This document shows, piece after piece, positions 19,804 through 28,017 of a stretch of 64,000 nucleotides of DNA. The stretch spans positions 1 through 64,000 of the forward strand of contig JACPCL010000034.1 of assembly GCA_016179765.1 (NCBI GenBank), written 5' to 3'. The stretch's first letter is position 1. Every line of letters starts with the position of its first letter. The notes below the pieces were generated by a model, which saw only the letters and a list, made by a program, of their open reading frames with translations, did no database searches and was not told where the DNA came from. The stretch comes from Chloroflexota bacterium. Lineage in GTDB: Bacteria; Chloroflexota; Dehalococcoidia; Lucifugimonadales; JACPCL1. A program made the translations under genes and the position numbers.

Positions 19804-20739
19804 ATGCCACCTGTCAATCGCACTAATCCAATCCGAGCCAAGTCTTCCGACTCCGAGTATTCGCTCATAGAGTTTATGAAGACCTTCCCTGACGATGCCA
19901 CTTGTCTTGAATGGTTGTGGCGCAAGCGGTTCTCGCCCGGCGGGGAACAAGCCATGTGCCCCAAGTGCGAGCAACTTCGTTGCTTCCGACGTTACGACTC
20001 CGCCCAGCTTAGAGCATCTTGGACGTGCATCGCTTGCGGATACCACCTGCACCCTTTGGCGGGAACCATCTTTGAGAAGTCGTCCACGTCCCTCCATCTG
20101 TGGTTCTACGCCATGTATCTCATGGTTAGCACCAAATGCGGCATATCCGCTAAACAGTTGGAGCGAGAGCTTGGTGTCACCTACAAGACAGCGTGGCGCA
20201 TGGCCTACCTGATTCGTAAGTACCTCATGGAACAAACCGAGGAGCCGCTTGCTGGCACGGTTGAGGCCGACGAAACGTACATCGGTGGTCGCCGCCGGGG
20301 GACGCCCCGTGGTCGCCCAGGGCCTAACTCGCACAAGGTCGCTGTGTTCGGCATGGTAGAGCGGCATGGACAGGTTCGTGCCATGACGGTTCCCAATGTG
20401 AAGAAGGCTACGCTTATGCCGCACTTGACTAGGCGAGTCATTCCAGCATCCACGGTCTACACCGACGAACTCCGCTCCTACAACGGTCTTGAAAAGGCTG
20501 GATACAGGCATGAGTCTGTCAACCACTCGGAAGAAGTATGGGTGAGCGGGGATGTGCATGTGAACACGATAGAAGGCTTCTGGTCGCTCACGAAGCGGGG
20601 AATTGGTGGGGTGTACCACTCGGTGTCTGCTAAGCATCTTCAAGGCTACCTGAATGAGTATGCTTGGCGGTATAACCACAGAGCGGATGCCCGTGCTCAG
20701 TTTGAGACGCTACTTCTTCGGGCGGCGTCTGGGAGTTGA
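19804..20739 (+). CDS. IS1595-family transposase (ISXO2-like DDE)
   Basis: Zn-ribbon CPKCEQLRCFRRYDSAQLRASWTCIACGY; ADETYIGGRRRG; TDELRSY; EGFWSLTKRGIGGVYHSVSAKHLQGYLNEYAWRYNHR. Confidence 0.95.
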   Translation: MPPVNRTNPIRAKSSDSEYSLIEFMKTFPDDATCLEWLWRKRFSPGGEQAMCPKCEQLRCFRRYDSAQLRASWTCIACGYHLHPLAGTIFEKSSTSLHLWFYAMYLMVSTKCGISAKQLERELGVTYKTAWRMAYLIRKYLMEQTEEPLAGTVEADETYIGGRRRGTPRGRPGPNSHKVAVFGMVERHGQVRAMTVPNVKKATLMPHLTRRVIPASTVYTDELRSYNGLEKAGYRHESVNHSEEVWVSGDVHVNTIEGFWSLTKRGIGGVYHSVSAKHLQGYLNEYAWRYNHRADARAQFETLLLRAASGS

Positions 20740-20850
20740 GGGCTTGGGCGGCTTGATTGGCTCCGCCGCCTTTTCCAGTACCTTGAACACGTCGTCCTTT
20801 GTTGGCACGGGGATTTCGTATCCCTGCTTCGGTGTCTTTTGCGTGGTCAT
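20710..20850 (-). CDS. Small basic Pro-rich protein inside the IS
   Basis: MTTQKTPKQGYEIPVPTKDDVFKVLEKAAEPIKPPKPSTPRRRPKK (46 aa); overlaps the transposase 3' end, divergent from the passenger gene. Confidence 0.5.
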   Translation of the reverse strand: MTTQKTPKQGYEIPVPTKDDVFKVLEKAAEPIKPPKPSTPRRRPKK

Positions 20851-20881
20851 CTTCCTGCCCCTCACGCTTGGAGTATAGCAT

Positions 20882-21640
20882 ATGCCCAACCTCGTCGGCG
20901 TCAAACTCAAACTTGGCCGTGCAAATCATCACCTGCAAGAACTGAACACTGAAATCACGAGGTTCCTCAAAGAAAGCTCCCACACTGCTGTTGCTGACTT
21001 CAACCCTGCACTTGGACATTACGATGTCCATATTCATCTTATCCCCATCCCAGACAACTGGTCGCTGGTTATCGGAGACGTTGTGCACAACATTCGTGCC
21101 GCTCTTGACCACCTGGTCTGCGACCTCGCTCTTCTTGGCCCTACGCCCGATTGCTCTGAGACCGAATTCCCCATTTTCTTGAGCCGAAAACTCTACGTGA
21201 GTAGTCGGGACAGACTCAAACCACTCAGGCAAGACAGACGGGCATTCATTGAGGGGCAGAACCCTTATGACCGACCTGATGACCCGCTCTGGCTTCTCCA
21301 TCGAATGGACAGCACCGACAAACATCGCCACATTCTCTTGATTAGAGGCGTCACCTATTTCACTGGCATACAAGGATATGTTGCCGACCCTAGCACGATG
21401 CTCGCCGTAGACAGCGCCGATTTGCAAGGCCAACCGATTGAAGATGGCACAGTAATAGGTTGGTTCCGTGCCGTCCCGCCCGACGCTGAAGTGAATGTGA
21501 GCTTCCAAATCGCCTTCACGATACTTTTCCGAACTGGAACGCCTGATATTGAAGGGCGGGATGTTCTTAGGACGCTCTCGGATGTTTATCAGCATGTCAG
21601 CACCCTCGTTTCTGAGTGTGAAAAACGTTTCTTCTCATGA
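20882..21640 (+). CDS. IS passenger protein, uncharacterised, HEPN-like motif
   Basis: 252 aa; VIGDVVHNIRAALDHLVCDLALL (Rx4H) and MDSTDKHRHI; lies wholly inside the IS boundaries. Confidence 0.65.
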   Translation: MPNLVGVKLKLGRANHHLQELNTEITRFLKESSHTAVADFNPALGHYDVHIHLIPIPDNWSLVIGDVVHNIRAALDHLVCDLALLGPTPDCSETEFPIFLSRKLYVSSRDRLKPLRQDRRAFIEGQNPYDRPDDPLWLLHRMDSTDKHRHILLIRGVTYFTGIQGYVADPSTMLAVDSADLQGQPIEDGTVIGWFRAVPPDAEVNVSFQIAFTILFRTGTPDIEGRDVLRTLSDVYQHVSTLVSECEKRFFS

Positions 21641-21728
21641 GGTTCTACGGTCAAGGGATAGTTACCATGCACTAACCACGGTGATGACGAAGAGATAACG
21701 ATCCCGATCGTATCTTGGGCCACTGTAA

Positions 21729-22316
21729 CTATTCGGTCCCATCGTTCACCCTAAGCCACTGTTGCACGATTTCGGTGACTAGCTCTGAGACCCCCGTATT
21801 TCTCTTGTCAGCCCTTTTTGCCAGCATTCGGTAGTCCGCCTCTGGCAGCATTGCCACAACATGGAACTCCCGCTCTACAACCGTCTGAGACTGGATGATC
21901 TCACGTTCAGCGTCCAAAACAGATACGTCTGGATGCGTAAGCAAGTATTCTACTAACGCCCTTGAGTCCATCGCATTAAGTCGTTTCAATACGCTTGTGG
22001 TATCACTCGCGAGATCCGGGCGCTTCCTTAATAACTGCCACAGCTTACGGCCTTGTTCTAGACCAAGTTCGTTATTCTCAAAGAGCGGGTGAAACTCCGA
22101 TGGCAACCGCAGAAGGGCAAGGAATTCGCGTACTATTTCCCGGCTCACTCCAACACGCCGCGCTACCTTCACATCCGAACCCTGTTGCGGGAGGCGCTTG
22201 AGGTACGCGAGGGCTCGGGCCGTACGCATGAGCTCTTTATGCTTTGACCCCTTTAGGTTTGCAAAGCAGACAGCAAGTGCCTCATCCTCTCGTTCAAATT
22301 CTGTGGAGGCCGCCAC
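21729..22316 (-). CDS. ParB-like HTH protein with RHH-like C-terminus
   Basis: 195 aa; VARRVGVSREIVREFLALLRLP HTH; ALVEYLLTHPD; C-terminal EFHVVAMLPEADYRMLAKRADKRNTGVSELVTEIVQQWL. Confidence 0.6.
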   Translation of the reverse strand: MAASTEFEREDEALAVCFANLKGSKHKELMRTARALAYLKRLPQQGSDVKVARRVGVSREIVREFLALLRLPSEFHPLFENNELGLEQGRKLWQLLRKRPDLASDTTSVLKRLNAMDSRALVEYLLTHPDVSVLDAEREIIQSQTVVEREFHVVAMLPEADYRMLAKRADKRNTGVSELVTEIVQQWLRVNDGTE

Positions 22317-22318
22317 CG

Positions 22319-23104
22319 CTAATACCTGCTACGAAGGAGCCAGTCTATTGTAGCGTCCCTGGCGATCTCTGCCGCGCTGGTCTTAGTATTTCGTTCCGCC
22401 CGTTCCATTGCCAACGCGTACCTCTCCGGTAGCACGAAGGTAATCTGCCTCTCACGCTTCATTTCTTCGGCGCGTCGAAACATCGCATCTATAGGACGAC
22501 CGGGTGCTTCTTCCATCGCAGCTAGAACGCGCTCTCTTTGCTTCGCAGGCGGGTTTGTCTCAGCGATTCGCTTGGCGATCTCAACTGCTTTGCGCTCATC
22601 AGGCACAAACTCGGCAAGACGCATGGCCACAGAGGCTGTAATCTTCTTGTCATCAACCATTGTCTTTAGGGTCTCAGGCACTGCTGCATACCCAATCCAC
22701 TTTCGCACGGTCTGCGGAGTGATGCCCAACCGTTCTGCCACGGCCTCTATCGAACCCAGTTCCCCGCGGAGATATACACAGGTATCAGCCTTGTCTCTGG
22801 GAGCCAAATCCCTTCTCTGAACGTTCTCTGCGAAAGAGATCACCTTTGCGTCAAGCGAGCTGAGACGCTCTGGCTTCACGTAGGCGGGCAGCTCTTGCCA
22901 ACCCAGTTGCTTTGCAGCAAGATACCGCCGCTGGCCAATAATGATCTCAAACCGGCCGTCCTTTCCCTGAACTACGATGGGCTGCTGGAGGCCGTCCCTC
23001 TCCATGCTGTGAGCCAACTCATCTACATCAGCACTGATATCTCGCCGCCGGACATTGGACGCGGAGACCTCAAGCTGGGTCAAGGGAATATAGCGCAATT
23101 CCAT
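22319..23104 (-). CDS. ParB/RepB/Spo0J-family protein
   Basis: ORF 22319..23149, likely start MELRYIPLTQLEVSASNVRRRD; FEIIIGQRRYLAAKQLGW (GxRR box); AVAERLGITPQTVRKWIGY HTH. Confidence 0.88.
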   Translation of the reverse strand: MELRYIPLTQLEVSASNVRRRDISADVDELAHSMERDGLQQPIVVQGKDGRFEIIIGQRRYLAAKQLGWQELPAYVKPERLSSLDAKVISFAENVQRRDLAPRDKADTCVYLRGELGSIEAVAERLGITPQTVRKWIGYAAVPETLKTMVDDKKITASVAMRLAEFVPDERKAVEIAKRIAETNPPAKQRERVLAAMEEAPGRPIDAMFRRAEEMKRERQITFVLPERYALAMERAERNTKTSAAEIARDATIDWLLRSRY

Positions 23105-23566
23105 CCTTGCTCCAGAGGCCGGCCTTTTTCCCGTGGTCAAGAGAACCACCTCCCATCAATGTGGCAAAGGACAATAGTCAAGCTGAATTATAGGCAAAGT
23201 AACCCCATTTGCAAGCGCCTCTCTCAACTCTATCTGAACTTTTTCAGAGCCTGACCTTAATGAAACGGGGTCAAATATCACGTAGGGGCGCAGTATGCTG
23301 CGCCCCATCCTTCCCCCCTCCCACTTTAGGGGAGGGGGCTGGGGGGTGAGGTAAAGCGGCCCCCGGGAACAATCAAACGGCCCCCTGTCTGCGGCGGCCC
23401 GCCCCAAAGCTGGGGCAACAAACAAAATCCCAGAACAATCAGTCGGCGGGCCATCAATCAAACGCCTATGCAGCCTGCCCGTCTGCCCGTCCCCCACCCT
23501 CTGCCCTCTTGCCCGTTTGCCCATTTCCCCGCATACTCTCTCCAACCTACCCCACAGGAGGCACAC

Positions 23567-24559
23567 ATGGTGCTAGAGGTGTTCCACGTCAAAGAAGAAG
23601 ACGCCGTCCGAGTCCGCCACCAAGACCTGCGGGCCACCACCACCGCCCTGTTCATGAAGGTCGGCGTCCCCCGCGCCGACGCAGAGCTGGCAACCGACGT
23701 GCTGGTGGCCGCCGACCTGCGCGGCGTGGACAGCCACGGCGTCTCCAACATGCTCCGCTCCTACATCCAGGGCTACAACGAAGGCCGCCTGAACGCACGC
23801 CCCAACTGGCGCATCATCCGCGAGACGCCCTCCACCGCCAACATAGACTGCGACGCCGGCCTCGGCATCATCATCGGCCCCAAGGCCATGGACATCGCCA
23901 TTGACAAGGCCAAGAAGGTCGGCGTCGGCATCGTCACCATGGCCCATGGCCGCCACATGGGCATGGCCTCCTACCACGCCATGATGGCCCTCAAGCACGA
24001 CATGATTGGCACCTGCATGACCGCCCCCGGTGCCCAGGTGCTGCCCACCTTCGGCGCCCTGGAGCGCCTGGGAACCAACCCCATCGCCGTGGCCGCCCCC
24101 GCCAAGGAGGAGCCCCCCTTCGTCTTTGACGCCGCCACCAGCACCGTCGCCACCAACAAAATCCAGCTTGCCCGCCGCCTGGACGCCGTCATCCCCGCCG
24201 GCCTCATCGCCGACAAGGACGGCACGCCCATCATGGAGGAGGGCAAGGTGCCTGCGGAATACAAGATGCTCCCCATGGGCAGCGTCCGGGAGCAAGGCTC
24301 CCACAAGGGCTACGGCCTCGCCTGCGTCGTGGAGGTCCTGTGCAGCGTCCTTTCAGGCAGCGGCTTCGCCGCCATGAACGCCCGCGGCATGGCCCAGCAC
24401 TACGTCGCCGCCTACAGCATTGAGGCCTTCACCGACGTGGAGGAGTTCAAGCTGGAGATTGAGCGCCGCGCCCACGGCATCCCCCTGCACAAAGAGGTCA
24501 TCCAGTGGTACGACTCCATCTGCGGCGAGATGGACGTGCCAAGGCTCCGCACGGTGTAG
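23567..24559 (+). CDS. Ldh/malate dehydrogenase-like (Ldh2 family) oxidoreductase
   Basis: ORF 23468..24559, likely start MVLEVFHVKEEDAVRV; DVLVAADLRGVDSHGVSNM; GPKAMDIAIDKAKKVGVGIVTM; GSHKGYGLACVVEVLCSVLSG. Confidence 0.9.
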   Translation: MVLEVFHVKEEDAVRVRHQDLRATTTALFMKVGVPRADAELATDVLVAADLRGVDSHGVSNMLRSYIQGYNEGRLNARPNWRIIRETPSTANIDCDAGLGIIIGPKAMDIAIDKAKKVGVGIVTMAHGRHMGMASYHAMMALKHDMIGTCMTAPGAQVLPTFGALERLGTNPIAVAAPAKEEPPFVFDAATSTVATNKIQLARRLDAVIPAGLIADKDGTPIMEEGKVPAEYKMLPMGSVREQGSHKGYGLACVVEVLCSVLSGSGFAAMNARGMAQHYVAAYSIEAFTDVEEFKLEIERRAHGIPLHKEVIQWYDSICGEMDVPRLRTV

Positions 24560-24758
24560 AGGGTGAGCCTTTGCCGCTGAGCGACTGCCCCCAAAGCTCA
24601 GCTTGTCCCCATCCCCATATGCAAGCGCAGAGGTACGTGCACATGTTACGCCGATGGTTCGCATCCCCTGCGGCGTGGACTCTGTGGGCAGTACTGGAAC
24701 CTGCTGCGGCCTGGCCTGGTGCCCAGATTACGACAGCTCCTGATCCGCCCGTAAGGCC

Positions 24759-25913
24759 CTAAACGGCAGGTATGTGCACTCGCACGATGAGACCTCCATC
24801 TTCTCGAGGCGAGGCGTTGACATCACCACCGTGTGCGTGGGCGACGGCCCGCACAATCGACAGCCCTAGTCCGGCTCCTCGGCTCATCGAGGCGTTGCTT
24901 ACGTCGGCGAGTCGTTCGGTGGTGCGCAGGCGGCGGAACGGCTCAAACAGACTGGGGACTTCAGAAGTAGAGACACGGGCTCCGGTGTTTTCGACGGTAA
25001 GGTGCACCTGGTCACCGATCGCCTCGGTAGTGACGGTGACCCAGCCGTGTTCGGGCAGATTGTAGCGGATGGCGTTGTCGACCAGGTTCTGGGTGAGCCG
25101 TTCCAGGAGTACTGGGTCTCCTGCTACCGAGGCGGGCTGCAGGTGAGTGCGGATGTCGATCCCGGCATTCTGCGCAGTGCTCTGGGATTCTGTGGTGACC
25201 TGACGTACGATGCCAGCAAGGTCGACCGGGGTACGTTTTGTGATGCCTTGTTCGCTGCTGGCGAGGGTGAGCAGGCTCTCGATGAGCTGCTCCTGGCGCT
25301 GGTTGACGGCCAGCAGGCGAGCGCCGAGCTGACGCAGGGATTCGTTTGCTTGAGGATCGGTGAGCGCAACTTCGATGAGGGTGCGGTTGATCGTGAGCGG
25401 TGTGCGCAGCTCGTGGGAGGCGTTGGCGACGAATCGTCGCTGGCTGTCGAAGGAGCGGTCAAGCCGTTCGAGCATGGCGTCAAGCGTGTCAGCGAGTTCT
25501 TTGATCTCGTCGTTGGGCCCGATGAGGGCGATGCGTTCGTTCAGGCTGCGGTCGGCGACCCGGCGGGCGGTCGCGGTGATCCGCCGCACAGGACGCAACG
25601 CCTGGCCTGCGAGAAGCCATCCGAGTCCTCCGGCGATGCCACCGACGATGCCGAGCAAAATGAGCGAAGCGATGCGCAAGGTGTTGAGGGTGTCGTCCCG
25701 GGCTCGCTGGAACTGCGCCCTGATCGCATCGTGCACTTCTGGCAACTGGTGGGTGATGTCGCCCTGCACGGTCAACTGATGGCTGAGGACCTGCCCCAGG
25801 GAGAAATACGTCAGCGCGACCAGCGCCGCCCCAGCGAGGAAAAACACCCCGGCGTAGAGCAGGGTGAGCCGGCCCCGGATCGTAGAAGGCCACCAGCGGC
25901 GTGGGGTGGTCAT
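24759..25913 (-). CDS. Two-component sensor histidine kinase
   Basis: Likely start MTTPRRWWPSTIRGRLTLLYAGVF; HAMP region; H-box FVANASHELRTPL; N-box DNAIRYN; GLGLSIVRAVAHAHGGDV. ATGA overlap with the response regulator. Confidence 0.93.
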   Translation of the reverse strand: MTTPRRWWPSTIRGRLTLLYAGVFFLAGAALVALTYFSLGQVLSHQLTVQGDITHQLPEVHDAIRAQFQRARDDTLNTLRIASLILLGIVGGIAGGLGWLLAGQALRPVRRITATARRVADRSLNERIALIGPNDEIKELADTLDAMLERLDRSFDSQRRFVANASHELRTPLTINRTLIEVALTDPQANESLRQLGARLLAVNQRQEQLIESLLTLASSEQGITKRTPVDLAGIVRQVTTESQSTAQNAGIDIRTHLQPASVAGDPVLLERLTQNLVDNAIRYNLPEHGWVTVTTEAIGDQVHLTVENTGARVSTSEVPSLFEPFRRLRTTERLADVSNASMSRGAGLGLSIVRAVAHAHGGDVNASPREDGGLIVRVHIPAV

Positions 25914-26569
25914 GGGATGCGGTACCCGGTACCGGGAACGGTCTCGATGACCGGCGGGTCGCCCAGCTTCCGGCGCACCATCATGATGGTGAACCGGACG
26001 ACGCCGGTGAAGGGGTCGGCGTGTTCGTCCCACGCTTTCTCCAGGAGCTGCTCGGCGGAGACCACTCCGCCCTCGGCCCGCAGGAGCTCGGCGAGGACCG
26101 CGAACTCCTTCCGGGACAACCCCACGGGGTGACCATCTCGGGTGACGGTGCGGCGATGCGGGTCCAGGCGGATACCCGCCCGTTGGAGCACGGGGGGCGC
26201 GGCGGGCCGGGCGCGCCTACCCAGCGCCTGGACCCGGGCGGCCAGCTCGGCGAACGCGAACGGCTTGGTCAGGTAGTCATCCGCCCCGAGGCCGAGCCCA
26301 GCTACGCGTTGCGGCACCGAGGTGGCGGCGGTCAGCATGAGAATCCGGGTGTCGAGGCCGGAGTCAACGAGGGTCGTGCAGACCTCGTCGCCGGACACGA
26401 TGGGCAGATCGCGGTCGAGCACAACGACGTCGTAGTCGTTGACCGTTAACCGCTCCAGCGCGGCATTGCCATCGTAGGCCACGTCTACGGCCATTGCCTG
26501 TCGGCGCAGGCCCTCAGCGATGGTGTCCGCGAGCAACCGTTCGTCCTCTACCACGAGTACACGCAACAT
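25910..26569 (-). CDS. OmpR-family response regulator
   Basis: 219 aa; MLRVLVVEDERLLADTIAEGL, DVVVLDRDLPIVSGDE, GLGLGADDYLTKPFAFAEL, winged-helix C-terminus. Confidence 0.95.
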   Translation of the reverse strand: MLRVLVVEDERLLADTIAEGLRRQAMAVDVAYDGNAALERLTVNDYDVVVLDRDLPIVSGDEVCTTLVDSGLDTRILMLTAATSVPQRVAGLGLGADDYLTKPFAFAELAARVQALGRRARPAAPPVLQRAGIRLDPHRRTVTRDGHPVGLSRKEFAVLAELLRAEGGVVSAEQLLEKAWDEHADPFTGVVRFTIMMVRRKLGDPPVIETVPGTGYRIP

Positions 26570-26695
26570 ATCGGTATTTTACCAGGTCACGGCGTTAGGG
26601 CGTTGTTAGGCCATTCCCTAACGCTGCTCTAACGCCCGAAGGCGTAGCCTAACCCATATGAGGAGTGTGACGAATGCACAGAGGAGGACACGCGT

Positions 26696-26983
26696 ATGGC
26701 TGACCGCAGATTAACCATCGGCATACCAATCTGGGTGAGGGTATCTGGGATCATCGCCCTCGTCCTGGTCGGCGTGTTTCTGAGTTCCATGTGGCTGAGC
26801 GGCGTCAGCGCTGGTGCCAACGACGGTGGCCGGATGCAGGGGATGGGCCACAGCGGGGGCCAAACCGGACCAGCAGCGCCATGCAGTGACCAGACCCTGC
26901 CCACAGAAGGCAGACCGTCCGATGGCGCTGCTAGCCTTACGCCGACACCACCCCCTGGTGGTCATGGCAGTCGGGGCCACTAA
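26696..26983 (+). CDS. Small membrane-anchored hypothetical protein
   Basis: 95 aa; one TM segment VRVSGIIALVLVGVFLSSMWL, then GMQGMGHSGG-type Met/His-containing tail; directly upstream of the ferric-reductase-like ORF. Confidence 0.45.
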   Translation: MADRRLTIGIPIWVRVSGIIALVLVGVFLSSMWLSGVSAGANDGGRMQGMGHSGGQTGPAAPCSDQTLPTEGRPSDGAASLTPTPPPGGHGSRGH

Positions 26984-26999
26984 CCGCCGGAGCTAGAGC

Positions 27000-27824
27000 A
27001 TGAGCACGCAAGCAGTCACCCGATCCCCGAATCAACCGGGCACGAGCGGCGATTGGCGTCATCGCCTCCTCTTCCACCATGCGCCACTGGCCCTTGTGAG
27101 CGCCGTGATCCTTATCCTGTTCATGACTCTCCCGCCGTTCGACACCCAGGTATACCCCCAGACGTCCATGGGCCCTGGTGTGTTCCCCCAGGCGTTCTCC
27201 CAGCAGGTAGACGAGGGCGGACAGATGAACCTGAGCGAGGGGCGCCAACGGCGCTTCTTCATGTCGCGGGTAACCACTGCCACCGGCTACGTCGCCACGG
27301 GGCTCATCGGGCTCACGCTCCTCATCGGGCCGGCCAACCTCCTGCTCCGCAGGCGGACTCCTGTCTCAAACTATCTGCGCCGCGACGTGGGGGCTTGGAC
27401 GGCCATCTTCAGCGTGGTCCACGTGATCTTTGGATGGCAGTTGCATGGCAGCGGACGGATCTCCGCCATGCTTAACTACTTCTTCACTAATTCTTGGCGC
27501 CCAATGGCCGACAATTTTGGCCTGGGGAACTGGACGGGGCTGGCCGCGTTGGTGATCGTAGTGATGTTGCTCGCTCTTTCCACCGACGGCACCCTGCGGG
27601 AACTCAAAGCCAGGACATGGAAGGACCTGCAGCGCCTGAACTACACCTTGTTCGCGCTGGTCATCTTGCATGTGTTCTTCTATGGGGCGCTGCTGCGGCT
27701 GACATCCCCCTTTACGCTCCTCGGTGTCCTCACCGTTATCGCGGTGGTGGTCGGACAGGCGGTAGGGATCTGGCTGTGGCGGCGGAGGCACGCTCGCACA
27801 ACAGCCAGCCAGCGGCAACTATGA
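27000..27824 (+). CDS. Ferric reductase-like transmembrane protein
   Basis: 274 aa; several TMs; WTAIFSVVHVIFGWQLHGSGRI, LNYTLFALVILHVFFYGALL with candidate haem-ligand His residues. Confidence 0.7.
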   Translation: MSTQAVTRSPNQPGTSGDWRHRLLFHHAPLALVSAVILILFMTLPPFDTQVYPQTSMGPGVFPQAFSQQVDEGGQMNLSEGRQRRFFMSRVTTATGYVATGLIGLTLLIGPANLLLRRRTPVSNYLRRDVGAWTAIFSVVHVIFGWQLHGSGRISAMLNYFFTNSWRPMADNFGLGNWTGLAALVIVVMLLALSTDGTLRELKARTWKDLQRLNYTLFALVILHVFFYGALLRLTSPFTLLGVLTVIAVVVGQAVGIWLWRRRHARTTASQRQL

Positions 27825-27837
27825 GCTCGAATCCTGT

Positions 27838-27862
27838 TGGTGGAGCTGACGGGATTCGCACC
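27838..27862 (-). other. Isolated tRNA/tmRNA 3'-end-like fragment
   Basis: Reverse strand reads GGTGCGAATCCCGTCAGCTCCACCA; no canonical cloverleaf found upstream, and a full tmRNA would run into priA. Confidence 0.4.
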
Positions 27863-28017
27863 TTGCAGCCTCTCTACCATCGTATAGCAGTTCCGCTCAA
27901 GCGGGTTAAGCTCGGCATATGGAATCCATACGGCATCACGTAGCGTTGTGTGGAAACGCTACGAGTGCCGGATTCATACATGCTATGTTTCCCTTCCGCA
28001 AAGGGAAGGAAGAGAGC

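Larger units (their letters stand above)
19739..21666 (+). mobile_element. IS1595-family insertion sequence with passenger gene (1928 bp)
   Basis: Perfect 17-bp IRs ggtaactatcccttgac (19739-19755) / gtcaagggatagttacc (21650-21666); 8-bp TSD atgcacta at 19731-19738 and 21667-21674. Confidence 0.95.
19375..21742 (-). pseudogene. Hypothetical gene interrupted by the IS1595-type element
   Basis: Removing the IS and one TSD joins 21742..21667 to 19730..19375 (76+356=432 nt, 144 codons) in one open frame starting MGPNSYSGPRYDRDRYLFVITVVSAYTNLKHAYNDWVTGELMDL; the ATG overlaps the 3' end of the upstream ParB-like ORF. Confidence 0.85.

Noticed and set aside
23573-24304. Long minus-strand ORF opposite the Ldh2-like dehydrogenase
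   Set aside because: Low-complexity Gly/His/Asp-rich translation, antisense to a well-supported gene; a GC-rich shadow ORF.
27494-27943. ORF containing GGADGIRTLQPL
   Set aside because: This motif is the well-known spurious translation of the reverse strand of tRNA/tmRNA 3' ends; overlaps the ferric-reductase-like gene.
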